Part shown: one piece after another, positions 24,925 to 33,994 of the stretch
Numbering within the stretch: the stretch's first letter is position 1
Layout: each line of letters opens with the position of its first letter
Assembly (NCBI GenBank): GCA_903884455.1
Contig: CAISEW010000047.1
Coordinates: 1-38,025 of the forward strand
Length of the DNA: 38,025 bases
From: an uncultured Chloroflexota bacterium
Lineage (GTDB): Bacteria > Chloroflexota > Dehalococcoidia > GIF9 > AB-539-J10
Reading direction: 5' to 3'
The notes under the pieces: model-generated
What the model was told of the DNA's origin: nothing
Databases searched by the model: none
Seen by the model: the letters and a program-made list of their open reading frames with translations, nothing else
Program-made: the position numbers and the translations under genes

Positions 24925-25847
24925 CGTCCTTCTTGCGGCACAGCACAACCGATAAGCTTGTAAGCTAATTTAGCCAGTAGAAAAGCGCAAGAACCTGGTC
25001 CCTCCCCGGGGCAAAATTCCATTAAATCGAAGCCCACTACATGCTTGTGAAGGGCAACCGATTCTACTATATCCAAGATTTGCCGCCATGACATGCCGTC
25101 GGGCTCGGGAGTACCTACTGCCGACATAATGGAAGGGTCGAGAACATCTACATCTATGGTGACATAGACATCTTCGCTAAGCGAGTTCACTATATGGTCT
25201 ATGGAAACTGTACCCGATGCCAAGTCAGACATGTAGAAAGGCGTCAGCTTGTTTTGTGTTAAGAATTGTTTTTCTTCCCAGCTAAGGCTGCGCACTCCTA
25301 CCTGAGAGATAGGGCAAAGTTCAAAGATGCGGCGCATAACACAAGCCTGGCTGTATTTAGTCCCCAGATATTCATCCCGAAGGTCAGCATGGGCATCCAG
25401 TTGCAACACAGAAAGTCCGGGAAATGCTTCTTTGAAAGCTCGAACTGCTCCTAAAGAAAGAGAGTGTTCTCCACCAAGCGACACTACAAATTTCTCCTTT
25501 TGTATTAAGCCTTTAATCACTTGATAAACTCTGGCAATCATATCTTGAGGGCTGCTCAGCAGAGGTTCTACCTGAGGCAGGGTGGAAATACCAACTTTAT
25601 ATATCTCGCGGTTCAGTTCTAAATCATAAAGCTCTAAATACTGGGAGGCATCGATAATAGCCTGTGGGCCATGGCGAGATCCGCTGCGCCATTCGCTGGT
25701 GCTATCGTAGGGGACAGGCAGAATTACAGTCTTGGCTTGCTGTAAATTTGAATAAGGTGGTTCTAATCCGGCAAAGACCTCATGTGGCAGGAATATCCCC
25801 TCATGCCAACAAGCAAAGGGCTCAGGGTGACAGTCATGGTCATTCAT
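24921..25847 (-). CDS. speB: Agmatinase (ureohydrolase family)
   Basis: A 308-residue ureohydrolase that splits agmatine to putrescine and urea with a two-manganese centre. Metal motifs are SLGGEHSLSLG, LQLDAHADLRDEY and TIDVDVLDPSIM, followed by GTPEPDGM and the late DLMEFCPG. The ATG at 25847 overlaps the speD stop by eight bases. A TTG at 25907 would add 20 residues but overlap speD by 68, so the short form is preferred. It is coupled to speD and to the M50 protease. An arginine decarboxylase to supply agmatine is not in this window. Confidence 0.9.
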   Translation of the reverse strand: MNDHDCHPEPFACWHEGIFLPHEVFAGLEPPYSNLQQAKTVILPVPYDSTSEWRSGSRHGPQAIIDASQYLELYDLELNREIYKVGISTLPQVEPLLSSPQDMIARVYQVIKGLIQKEKFVVSLGGEHSLSLGAVRAFKEAFPGLSVLQLDAHADLRDEYLGTKYSQACVMRRIFELCPISQVGVRSLSWEEKQFLTQNKLTPFYMSDLASGTVSIDHIVNSLSEDVYVTIDVDVLDPSIMSAVGTPEPDGMSWRQILDIVESVALHKHVVGFDLMEFCPGEGPGSCAFLLAKLAYKLIGCAVPQEGR

Positions 25848-26235
25848 GGTAAATAAAAGTTTGAGGGTTGGCCATCGCGAGTTCTGCTTTGGGCCATTCT
25901 CTATCAATTAGACAGGTCCGCAACTTAACCAGCTGGAATCCCTCTCGAAAATCTTCTATTGCTTTCTCGGTATCAAAATCCTTGCAAGAGAAAATGTCTA
26001 TGTTAATGTAATTCCGCTCAACAAAGGTATGGATGCCGATATGACTTTCTGCTATAAAAACAAATCCTGATATTCCCCAATCCTCTAACACTGGTCCTAC
26101 ATATTTGAGCACGTATGGCGGTGAAATCCTGGTCATTCCAATCCTGGCGGGATAATTTTCCAACCATTTCCGAAGGAAATCTTCGTCTCGGAGAATTTTT
26201 TGGTTGCTGGAATAGCCATCTATAATTAAGTGCAT
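25840..26235 (-). CDS. speD: S-adenosylmethionine decarboxylase proenzyme
   Basis: A 131-residue bacterial class I proenzyme that cleaves itself to form a pyruvoyl group. The cleavage site lies in AESHIGIHT with Ser64 as the pyruvoyl precursor. The conserved INIDIFSC follows. The product, decarboxylated SAM, provides aminopropyl groups for spermidine. The ATG directly follows the cinA stop (TAATG overlap by one base), with gaggaggt upstream. A spermidine synthase is not seen here. Confidence 0.92.
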   Translation of the reverse strand: MHLIIDGYSSNQKILRDEDFLRKWLENYPARIGMTRISPPYVLKYVGPVLEDWGISGFVFIAESHIGIHTFVERNYINIDIFSCKDFDTEKAIEDFREGFQLVKLRTCLIDREWPKAELAMANPQTFIYHE

Positions 26236-27455
26236 TAGACCTCCTCGAGCAACATTCTTCTTAAATCGAAAAGGGCGGCATAAACTACCCTTTGCTTCAT
26301 TCTTGAGCGATTTCCACGGAGCATATGGGTGAAGGTTTGCTCAAATTTATCACTGCTCAGGCCTATGAATGCGTCGCCGGAATTTGTATCGGGATTTATG
26401 TTACCTCCAACACCTATGCCGATATCGGTTTTCAAATTCCTGCGTGCAGTCTCAGCCATTGCTTTGGCTACCTGAATGCTTTCTTTGCCATATCGCTCCA
26501 TAATGGAGGCATCCACACCGCAAGCCATCTTAGCTTCATCACAGCAAACTAGCAATCCCCCCTTGAAATAAGTATGGCTTTCCCGGCTACTGGCAATGGT
26601 GCTGCATAGAAGCCCCTCGGTGCAAGATTCCATAGTTGCTAAACTCAGGTTTTTGGCTCTGAGCAACTCCCCAATAACAGAGCCCAGGGTATCATCGTCC
26701 ACCCCCCAGATATAGGGAGAAAGAATGTTTCGAATTTGTTCTTCGCTTTGGGAAATAAGGCGTTTAGCTTCTGCTTTTTTCTTTGCTTTGGCTGTAATAC
26801 GCAGATAAACACCGTCGGGATTTATGTAAGTAGCCAGAGTAGGGTTGGATAGTTTGGAGATGTGGGCTACCAATTCATCTACCTTAGCTTCGGCTAGCCG
26901 AAAGGTCTTAATTACCCTGGATAGGATGACCTCTCCAGTTACTCTTTGCTCTAGTTTGGGCAAAATGCCTTCTTGCCACATCATTTTCATCTCATCGGAC
27001 GGCCCAGGTAGGGCTATAATTATATGGTCGTCTTTCTCAACCCACCAACCAGGCGCTGTGCCCATACGATTGGGAATTATTTGAGCCGCAGGGATGAAAG
27101 TTGCCTGTCTTATATTGCTTTGTGGTATTTCCCCAGCATAGAGGCGGAGCAAAGCTTGCAATTCTTGCCATAACTTCTCATCAACTTTAAGTTCCTCATT
27201 CACTAGCTCGCCAATGGCCTCACGGGTAATATCATCCTGGGTAGGTCCCAATCCTCCTGTGGTGATAATAAGGTCTGCCCTCTTCCAGGCTCGTTTTAAG
27301 GTATCCACTAACCTTTTCTGATTGTCGCCTGCTGTAGAGATAAAATATAAGTCGATTCCCAGCAATGGTAATTGATTGGCTAAAAAGGAAGAATTAGTAT
27401 CAATTATATTGCCCAGTAAAATTTCTGTGCCAACGGGTATTATTTCTGCCTTCAT
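26235..27455 (-). CDS. cinA: CinA family protein (competence/damage-inducible; molybdopterin-binding + amidohydrolase domains)
   Basis: At 406 residues this has the usual two domains. The N-terminal MoCF-like half (1-170) has IIPVGTEILLGNIIDTNSSFL and GGLGPTQDDITREAI. It is linked to a C-terminal nicotinamide-nucleotide amidohydrolase-like half. That half keeps ATMESCTEG but reads VGGNINPDT where homologues usually have an STG-AGP motif, so amidase activity is doubtful. The gene is between thiC and speD in the operon. The start is a clear ATG. Confidence 0.88.
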   Translation of the reverse strand: MKAEIIPVGTEILLGNIIDTNSSFLANQLPLLGIDLYFISTAGDNQKRLVDTLKRAWKRADLIITTGGLGPTQDDITREAIGELVNEELKVDEKLWQELQALLRLYAGEIPQSNIRQATFIPAAQIIPNRMGTAPGWWVEKDDHIIIALPGPSDEMKMMWQEGILPKLEQRVTGEVILSRVIKTFRLAEAKVDELVAHISKLSNPTLATYINPDGVYLRITAKAKKKAEAKRLISQSEEQIRNILSPYIWGVDDDTLGSVIGELLRAKNLSLATMESCTEGLLCSTIASSRESHTYFKGGLLVCCDEAKMACGVDASIMERYGKESIQVAKAMAETARRNLKTDIGIGVGGNINPDTNSGDAFIGLSSDKFEQTFTHMLRGNRSRMKQRVVYAALFDLRRMLLEEV

Positions 27456-27488
27456 TTTTCAATTATAACCTGTCAGTTGGCGGTTACT

Positions 27489-28784
27489 TTAGCATTTGGG
27501 TGCTGAGATGCCGAGGTATTTCTCTACTATTGCCATAGCGCAATATTTGCCACACATGCTGCAAGTCACTCCGTTAGCAGGTATCTTACTATGGACTTGC
27601 CGCGAGAGTTCTGGGTCTAGAGATAGTTCGGCTTGGGTTTTCCAGTCAAGAGCCTTGCGCGCCCTGGACATTTGTTCATCCCATTCTTTGGCACCTTTTA
27701 CACCCTTAACAATATCGGCAGCATGAGCAGCTATACGAGAGGCAATTACCCCTTCTTTAACATCCTCTATACTGGGAAGGGAAAGGTGCTCAGTGGGAGT
27801 AACATAGCACAAAAAATCTGCGCCAGCAGCAGCAGCAATTGCCCCTCCAATAGCAGCAGTTATATGGTCGTAGCCAGCGCCTACGTCAGTCACTAAAGGT
27901 CCAAGGACGTAGAAAGGCGCCCCACGGCAGAGGCTCTTTTCCAATTGAACATTAGTGGCGATTTGGTTCAGTGGCAAATGCCCGGGACCTTCTATCATGG
28001 CTTGAACGCCAGCTTCCTTTGAGTGCTCTATTAATTCACCAAGGATAATTAACTCTTGGATTTGAGCCCTGTCGGTAGCATCAGCTAAACATCCGGGACG
28101 TAAGCCATCGCCCAAACTTAAAGCGAAATCATATTCGAGAGCCAAGTCCAGCAAGCGGTCATAATATTGATATAAGGGATTTTCCTTATCATTGTGGAGC
28201 ATCCAACCGATGAGGAAAGCTCCTCCTCGAGACACTATGTCGGTCATCCTACCCTGCTTTTTAAGTCTGGTCAGAGATGTCTGGGTCACTCCGCAATGGA
28301 CGGTCATAAAATCAACACCGTCTTTAGCATGTTCTTCGATTACAGCGAAAATATCGTCCACACTCATGTTTACGATGGCTCCACGATTCTCAATAGCTTC
28401 AATACCCGCCTGATAAATAGGCACCGTTCCCAACGGCACGGTGCTAGCACGCATGATAGCTCTCCTGATAGCTGAAATATCGCCTCCAGTGCTCAGGTCC
28501 ATCACAGTGTCAGCACCAAAGTCGATGGCAGTCTGTAATTTCCTTAATTCCGTGTTCAAATCACAAAAATCTGAGGATGTGCCTATGTTAGCATTGACCT
28601 TGGTCCTCAGCCCTTTGCCTATGCCGCAGGGGATTAGATTTGTGTGATTAATGTTGGCCGGAATTATGATTTCACCCTCAGCCAAGCCTCGGATGATAAA
28701 ATCCGTCTCCACCCCTTCCTTTTCGGCTACGTGCTTTATCTGAGGTGAAATAGTACCATTTCGCGCTAACTCTAACTGGGTCAT
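27489..28784 (-). CDS. thiC: Phosphomethylpyrimidine synthase
   Basis: A 431-residue thiamine-pathway enzyme that converts aminoimidazole ribonucleotide to HMP phosphate with radical SAM chemistry. The C-terminal cluster motif CSMCGKYC is intact near residue 410, and signatures such as [18 protein letters not shown] and EGPGHLPL are seen. At 431 residues it is the shorter form lacking the N-terminal extension of many proteobacterial enzymes. An aggaa site precedes the ATG. No TPP riboswitch is visible in the 119 bases before it. Confidence 0.96.
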   Translation of the reverse strand: MTQLELARNGTISPQIKHVAEKEGVETDFIIRGLAEGEIIIPANINHTNLIPCGIGKGLRTKVNANIGTSSDFCDLNTELRKLQTAIDFGADTVMDLSTGGDISAIRRAIMRASTVPLGTVPIYQAGIEAIENRGAIVNMSVDDIFAVIEEHAKDGVDFMTVHCGVTQTSLTRLKKQGRMTDIVSRGGAFLIGWMLHNDKENPLYQYYDRLLDLALEYDFALSLGDGLRPGCLADATDRAQIQELIILGELIEHSKEAGVQAMIEGPGHLPLNQIATNVQLEKSLCRGAPFYVLGPLVTDVGAGYDHITAAIGGAIAAAAGADFLCYVTPTEHLSLPSIEDVKEGVIASRIAAHAADIVKGVKGAKEWDEQMSRARKALDWKTQAELSLDPELSRQVHSKIPANGVTCSMCGKYCAMAIVEKYLGISAPKC

Positions 28785-28903
28785 CTTCCTAAGAACCTCG
28801 CATAAGTTGCAGTAAAACTAAAGTATAAAACAGAGCGATTGTCAATGCAAACGCAACCACGGTAATAACAAAGCAAGCAAAAGCGAGGAACCTACAGGCA
28901 AAT

Positions 28904-29617
28904 TTAAGACAAAGCCCTCAAGGTTTCCTTCTGGATTTTGAACAATTTAACTATCCCTTGCAGGGCTAAAGAAAGTAAGGCATCGGCAGTTTCTTTGGAG
29001 AAAGGTTTGCCTTCGGCAGTGCCTTGAATTTCTACAAACTCGTTTTTGTCGGTCATGACCACATTGAAATCAACTTCGGCTTGGTGATCCTCTTCGTAGC
29101 AAAGATCGAGTAGCATATTGCCATTCACAATGCCCACGCTGGTGGCTGCTATCATTTTATTTAATGGCATAACTGGCAAAACGCCTTGTCTTCTTAGGTT
29201 ATGGAAAGCGTGGTAAAGAGCAACATATCCACCGGTGATAGCTGCTGTTCTGGTGCCACCGTCTGCTTGCAATACATCGCAATCTACTATAAATGTCCTT
29301 TCTCCCAGGATGGCTAGGTTAGTCGCTGCCCTTAAGCTGCGGCCGATAAGGCGTTGGATTTCCTGGCTTCTTCCTTCTGACCTATCGCGTGGTGTACGAG
29401 TAATTGTGGAACGAGGTAACATAGCATACTCCGCGGTAACCCAACCCTTGCCACCACCCTTGAGAAAGGGGGGCACTCTGTCATCCATGCTCACGGAGCA
29501 CAGCACCCTTGTTTGTCCCAGTTCAATCAAAGCTGAACCCTCGGCGAAACTCTGGTATCCTAAAATTATGCGCACAGGGCGAAGCTCATTGTCAGTGCGG
29601 TTATCTATTCTTGGCAT
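28904..29617 (-). CDS. rph: Ribonuclease PH
   Basis: A 237-residue phosphorolytic 3' exoribonuclease for tRNA 3' end trimming. Motifs include the start [13 protein letters not shown], the phosphate-site block [18 protein letters not shown], and [19 protein letters not shown] with catalytic Asp residues. Length and layout match the family. It lies upstream of thiC and downstream of the DUF6485 gene on the same strand. Encoded CCA ends on most tRNAs in this window fit the need for such trimming. Confidence 0.96.
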   Translation of the reverse strand: MPRIDNRTDNELRPVRIILGYQSFAEGSALIELGQTRVLCSVSMDDRVPPFLKGGGKGWVTAEYAMLPRSTITRTPRDRSEGRSQEIQRLIGRSLRAATNLAILGERTFIVDCDVLQADGGTRTAAITGGYVALYHAFHNLRRQGVLPVMPLNKMIAATSVGIVNGNMLLDLCYEEDHQAEVDFNVVMTDKNEFVEIQGTAEGKPFSKETADALLSLALQGIVKLFKIQKETLRALS

Positions 29618-29674
29618 AGTAGAAAAAGTATAGCAAACTATTTAGCAATCTGCTTGTCCATTTTGAGTTGTTAT

Positions 29675-29884
29675 TCACCGCCGTCCTCTTTTTTGATAGG
29701 TCTCGATAAATCTTTGGAGAGAGTGGTCGTAAGTCCTTTCCACATCGTCGGGGAAAAAGCAGGCTGGCAACTCGCCTGCCCTCCAATGGTATCTTAGACA
29801 TTCGCAGCAAATGCCTTTCCTGCTGCATGGTTCATAGGTACAGTTACATTTTTCTTTGTTTTGCTCCATGGTGCACTCTCTCAT
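29675..29884 (-). CDS. Cysteine-rich DUF6485 family protein
   Basis: A 69-residue protein rich in cysteine (8 Cys, most in residues 4-29), with [18 protein letters not shown] and LPACFFP. This matches the DUF6485 family, which is common in anaerobes and has no known function. The cysteines suggest metal binding. The ATG has ggag upstream at a good distance. It is the first gene of the unit that leads to rph and thiC. Confidence 0.85.
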   Translation of the reverse strand: MRECTMEQNKEKCNCTYEPCSRKGICCECLRYHWRAGELPACFFPDDVERTYDHSLQRFIETYQKRGRR

Positions 29885-30040
29885 ATTTGCTCTCCTTCGC
29901 TAATTGTTTAGCTAAATGCCTCTTTGCTCCCAAGGCGAAAGGATACTATGTAATGAGCATAAGAACACAAAGCTGCGCCACTTTCCCAAACATATGCTAT
30001 CATATGCCAAAATAGGAGTATTGGAAAGGCAGGCAGCAGG

Positions 30041-30559
30041 TTGCAGATACCATTTGATGCTTATCTTGATATTGAGACCACAGGCTTATGCTCATTTTAT
30101 GATGAAATAACCGTTATTGGCATTTGCTTAGCCAATGGCAGTGTGAATAGATTGGTTCAACTTGTTGGAAGTGATGTAACTAAAACTAACTTACTCAGAA
30201 CCTTGCGCTGTGTGGATACCATTTATACATACAATGGCAGCCGCTTTGACCTTCCTTTTATCAATTTCCGTCTGAGGGTGAATCTGAGAGAGCATTTTCA
30301 TCATCATGACCTGATGCATGATTGCTGGAGGAACAATTTATATGGTGGCTTTAAGGTGGTAGAGCGGCAATTAGGTATTCATCGACGGCTACGGGGTATC
30401 GGGGGAGCAGAGGCGGTAATGCTTTGGTGGAGATATCAGATGGACCATGACAAAAAGGCGTTAGCTTTGTTGCTGGAATACAACAAGGAAGACGTAGTTA
30501 ATTTGATGACATTGAGGGGGAAGCTAGAAAGGTTTTCAAAATCAAGGTATTGTTATTAA
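30041..30559 (+). CDS. RNase H-like (DEDDy) exonuclease domain protein
   Basis: A 172-residue protein of the RNase_H_2/YprB-like 3'-5' exonuclease group. The three carboxylate motifs are YLDIETTG (Asp10, Glu12), NGSRFDLPFI (about residue 67), and the late YNKEDVVNL, with Tyr four residues before Asp in the DEDDy style. It probably degrades single-stranded DNA or RNA. The TTG start at 30041 is unsure, with only a weak upstream site. It stands alone on the plus strand. Confidence 0.8.
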   Translation: MQIPFDAYLDIETTGLCSFYDEITVIGICLANGSVNRLVQLVGSDVTKTNLLRTLRCVDTIYTYNGSRFDLPFINFRLRVNLREHFHHHDLMHDCWRNNLYGGFKVVERQLGIHRRLRGIGGAEAVMLWWRYQMDHDKKALALLLEYNKEDVVNLMTLRGKLERFSKSRYCY

Positions 30560-30582
30560 TCTTGGGTATAATCCTTTTGGTC

Positions 30583-31338
30583 TCAGTCGAACAAAAGTCC
30601 AAGCAAATGCCCCAGGAGTTGTGACAATCGCCGTGCCACATCGCCCGCAGCGGTTGCTATCTTGGCCATGGTCGAAACGTTCGCTTGACCTTCATCCCAG
30701 GGAAAAGATTCCTCACGGCAATAGAGGTCGTTAAAGGCTGCGGTAATTTCATATTCGTCTAGTCTAGAATCGGGGTTGGGAAGCCCGAACCAGGAATGCC
30801 AAGAGGAGAATTGGACAGGTGCTTGGGATTCTATCCTCCGCCACTCTCCATCGTGATACCAATCCTCTATCAGGAAGGCATGTCCCTCTTCTTCATCATT
30901 AACACCAAGGGCGACATATACCTGCTCTGCATCAATGCCATAGGCTCTAAAGAGGGAACACAATAAGATGGAAAAATCCTCGCAATCCCCAGTGCGATAG
31001 GACAGGGTTTCCTCGGGGATTTGCCAATAGTCCTTCCCCCAGCGCTTTTCATCAGACATATAATCTATATTAGTAGCGACCCAGTCTCGGATATCATCAA
31101 AGCCAGCTTGAGAAAGTTCATAAGGGGGGTCACCAAGGATATCACGTAAAGCTTCTTTAACCGATGAGCATTCGGGCGTGATGTGGGACTTGAATTCAGA
31201 TTCCGTTGCCGGAAGCCAATTAGCAATAGAGCTCGCCGGGTGAATGATGAAGCTGACGCAGCTCAACCCAGACACGATGAGCAAGCCCAGCGCAGCTCCA
31301 CAGGCTAAAGGGATTAGAAAGCGCTTTTTCACACGCAA
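30583..31338 (-). CDS. Transglutaminase-like cysteine peptidase domain protein, exported
   Basis: A 251-residue protein with a hydrophobic N-terminal segment ending in LSC at Cys27, an imperfect lipobox, so it is probably exported and anchored. The transglutaminase-like core has TGDCEDFSILL (Cys119), GHAFLI (His153) and a nearby aspartate, forming the catalytic triad. The fold is that of papain-like or transglutaminase peptidases. It may act on cell wall or surface proteins. No partner gene indicates the substrate. Confidence 0.8.
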   Translation of the reverse strand: MRVKKRFLIPLACGAALGLLIVSGLSCVSFIIHPASSIANWLPATESEFKSHITPECSSVKEALRDILGDPPYELSQAGFDDIRDWVATNIDYMSDEKRWGKDYWQIPEETLSYRTGDCEDFSILLCSLFRAYGIDAEQVYVALGVNDEEEGHAFLIEDWYHDGEWRRIESQAPVQFSSWHSWFGLPNPDSRLDEYEITAAFNDLYCREESFPWDEGQANVSTMAKIATAAGDVARRLSQLLGHLLGLLFD

Positions 31339-31391
31339 GCCCCACTCATTTTAAGTATTAGTCTAGTTTTCCAGGACTAGACTTGGAAATA

Positions 31392-32327
31392 TTACTTTCT
31401 CTTGACCACTGACTTCACAGACTCTTCAATGTCTCTGGCGGTCAATCCGTATCTTTGAAGCAACTCTTCAGATTTGCCTGACACGGCATACCTGTCACCA
31501 AGGTTGACGAATCCCATAGGCACTGGCTTCTCTTTAGCTACTATCTGCGCAACTCGGCTGCCTAGCCCACCTTGAGCTAGGTGCTCTTCAGCGACGACAA
31601 TTGCGCCCGTCTCTGAGGCTGCGTTGACTATGGCTGCTTCATCCAAAGGTTTGAGAGTATGCATGTTGATTACCCGGCAATCTATACCCTGTCTTGCTAA
31701 GATATCTGCCGCCTCCAGAGCCTTAGCGACCATGAGGCCCACGGCTATAACAGTTGCATCCTTGCCTTGTCTCATGGTTACTGCCTTGCCTAATGTGAAG
31801 TGATAGCCTTCGGAGTAAACAATCGGTGTCTTAGGGCGACTTAGTCTGATGTAGAAAGGTCCATAGTCACTTGCCGCCACTCTTATTGCCACAGCAGTCT
31901 CTATGGCGTCTGCGGGGACGACAACAGTGAAGCTAGGAAGAGCACAACACAAGGCTAGATCTTCAATTGCCTGATGTGAAGTGCCATCCTCTCCTACGCT
32001 GATGCCGCTATGAGTAGCTACGATTTTAACATTTAGATTCGGCTGGGAAATGCATAGTCTTAGCTGGTCAAAACAGCGACAGACGACAAAAACAACGAAA
32101 GTGGTGGCAAAGACAATTTTGCCCGAAGCAGCCAGGCCAGCAGCTATGCCTATCATGTTCTGCTCTTCCAGGCCACAGTTGAAGAAACGCTCAGGAAACT
32201 CCCGGGCAAAAAAATTGGTCATCGTTGAGGGCGACACATCGGCGTCCAGAACAACAATGTCTTTGTTTTGTCTGCCTAGTTCTACCAGAGTTTTGCCGTA
32301 TGTTTCCCGAGTAGATGCTTCAGCCAT
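31392..32327 (-). CDS. Transketolase, C-terminal half
   Basis: A 311-residue subunit with the pyrimidine-binding and C-terminal domains of transketolase. Seen are VVLDADVSPST, NCGLEEQNMIGIAAGLA with the catalytic Glu in a GxEQxM-type motif, HSGISVGEDGTSHQAIEDLAL, and the C-terminal VVAEEHLAQGGLGSRVAQI. It pairs with the N-terminal half just upstream. I chose the ATG at 32327, two bases after the stop of the first half (TAAGTATG), over an ATG at 32369 that would overlap by 40 bases. Split transketolases of this type are common in anaerobic bacteria and archaea. Confidence 0.92.
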   Translation of the reverse strand: MAEASTRETYGKTLVELGRQNKDIVVLDADVSPSTMTNFFAREFPERFFNCGLEEQNMIGIAAGLAASGKIVFATTFVVFVVCRCFDQLRLCISQPNLNVKIVATHSGISVGEDGTSHQAIEDLALCCALPSFTVVVPADAIETAVAIRVAASDYGPFYIRLSRPKTPIVYSEGYHFTLGKAVTMRQGKDATVIAVGLMVAKALEAADILARQGIDCRVINMHTLKPLDEAAIVNAASETGAIVVAEEHLAQGGLGSRVAQIVAKEKPVPMGFVNLGDRYAVSGKSEELLQRYGLTARDIEESVKSVVKRK

Positions 32328-32329
32328 AC

Positions 32330-33196
32330 TTACTCTAACTCTTTTAGTGCCCTTTCGGCTTCTTCCCACGTAGGTGCCTTGCCGTGAAACTCCGCATTAT
32401 TTTCCATGAAGCTAACCCCTTTGCCTTTGATGGTGCGGGTGATGATGACAGTGGGTTTGTCTTTTATTTTTTCAGCTCTTTGGCAAGCGGACAGGATTTG
32501 GTCAAAGTCATGTCCATCTATATCAATGATATGCCAGCCAAAGGCTTGCCATTTCCGGGTAAAAGGCTCAAGGTTCATGATGTTCCGAGTCCATCCGCTG
32601 AGCTGCATACCATTGCAGTCAACTATGGCCGTTAGATTATCTAGTTTAAAATGGGCTGCTGAAAGGGCTGCCTCCCAAGTTTGCCCCTCCTCACATTCAC
32701 CATCGCTAAGAAGAACATACGTCCGGTAAGTTTTGGAGTCCAGCCTGGCGGCTAGGGCGACGCCAATGGCGAAGGATAAGCCCATACCTAAAGAACCAGC
32801 CGACATTTCTACCCCGGGGGTGAGGTTTCTATCAGGGTGTCCCTGGAGGCGGCTATCCAACTTTCTCAACGTCACCAGTTCTGCCACGGGAAAGTAGCCA
32901 GCTTCAGCCAGGGCAGCGTATAAAATTGGAGCAGCATGTCCCTTGCTCAATATAAATCGATCACGGTCTGACCATTGGGGATTTTTGGGATTATGGCGCA
33001 AAACCTTAAAGTAAAGAGCAGTGATGATGTCGGCTGCTGATAGAGAGCCACCAGGATGTCCACTGCCTGCCGTAGCTATCATGGTGATTATATGACGGCG
33101 TAGTTTTTTGGCCATTTCCTTGAGCTCTGCCGTGGACAAGTTGAATTTGTTTCTGGGAGAGGTGCTTTCGGGGGATACTTCGCTATGATTTGGCAT
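32330..33196 (-). CDS. Transketolase, N-terminal half
   Basis: A 288-residue thiamine-diphosphate-binding subunit with AGSGHPGGSLSAADIITALY at about 43-62, KGHAAPILYAAL, and the cofactor motif LSDGECEEGQTWEAALSA with the later NCN. With the C-terminal half it transfers two-carbon units between sugar phosphates in the non-oxidative pentose pathway. The start ATG has no strong upstream site. dxs, 23 kb away, is a relative, but this one lacks its specific motifs. Confidence 0.92.
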   Translation of the reverse strand: MPNHSEVSPESTSPRNKFNLSTAELKEMAKKLRRHIITMIATAGSGHPGGSLSAADIITALYFKVLRHNPKNPQWSDRDRFILSKGHAAPILYAALAEAGYFPVAELVTLRKLDSRLQGHPDRNLTPGVEMSAGSLGMGLSFAIGVALAARLDSKTYRTYVLLSDGECEEGQTWEAALSAAHFKLDNLTAIVDCNGMQLSGWTRNIMNLEPFTRKWQAFGWHIIDIDGHDFDQILSACQRAEKIKDKPTVIITRTIKGKGVSFMENNAEFHGKAPTWEEAERALKELE

Positions 33197-33279
33197 CGGT
33201 CAAGGATTATATTGTAACTCAGAATGGCCTACAATGTCTATGGTTAATAGGCTATCCTCAGACCAAAAAGGAGCATATT

Positions 33280-33915
33280 TTATATTGGGGGTATGAGAAG
33301 GCGCTTTAATTGAGTCAAATCGCTAAGAGATTCGTGATGGTTTTTCCCTGACCTGTCAATATAAAAAGCATTTATGCCGGCCTGTCGGGCATTGAGGAAA
33401 TCAAATTGCCAGTTATCACCCACATGAATGACGTGGCTTGGCTTGACGCCCATCTCTTCACATATCATGAGGTAAAAGTCAGGGCTTTTTAATTGCTTAT
33501 AATGTGAGACGGAAGAAAAAATTCGAACGAAATAAGGTTCGATGTCTCTCAATAAGCAATGCAGTAGCTCCAGCGGCGTGCCTGAGGCAACAATCAGCCT
33601 GTATTCACTGACTAAGGAAGAAAGGACCTCAGTGGTCTCAGGATAATAGGATATCTTACCCATGCAGCTTTGTATCGCTGGCTCAGAAGAACCCAAGCCA
33701 AGATAGCTAAACCAGTATTCGATATCATACCACTCAAGCCTTTGGTCGCCGATCCTGCCATATTCCTCAGCAATACACCTCTTGGCTTGAGCAAAGTCAA
33801 GCCCTTGTTTCTGAGCGTAAAGCGCAGGGATAGCCTCATGCCATATAGCCTCGCTGAAATCAGGCGTTACCACTGTTCCTTCAGCATCAAAAGAGATTAA
33901 TTTGATTTGCCTCAT
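33280..33915 (-). CDS. HAD family hydrolase
   Basis: A 211-residue haloacid dehalogenase-like phosphatase. Motif I is ISFDAEGTVV, with nucleophile Asp10 but Glu12 where most members have the second Asp. Motif II is VASGTPLE, the lysine is in YKQLKSPDFY, and motif IV is HVGDNWQFDFLNA. It probably dephosphorylates a small sugar or nucleotide; substrate unknown. It is divergent from the radical SAM gene, whose start lies 80 bases away. Confidence 0.88.
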   Translation of the reverse strand: MRQIKLISFDAEGTVVTPDFSEAIWHEAIPALYAQKQGLDFAQAKRCIAEEYGRIGDQRLEWYDIEYWFSYLGLGSSEPAIQSCMGKISYYPETTEVLSSLVSEYRLIVASGTPLELLHCLLRDIEPYFVRIFSSVSHYKQLKSPDFYLMICEEMGVKPSHVIHVGDNWQFDFLNARQAGINAFYIDRSGKNHHESLSDLTQLKRLLIPPI

Positions 33916-33994
33916 TTCGAAATACCGATCTTATCATGGTAAGAAGGCGAAAGTCCATTTGCCGATTCCCACCAGCAGAGCTAAAATACGTAGA

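Noticed and set aside
28822-28845. Promoter before thiC
   Set aside because: TTGACA and TATACT are only 12 bases apart, too close for a normal promoter.
28785-28903. TPP riboswitch before thiC
   Set aside because: No CUGAGA-type core was seen on the minus strand.
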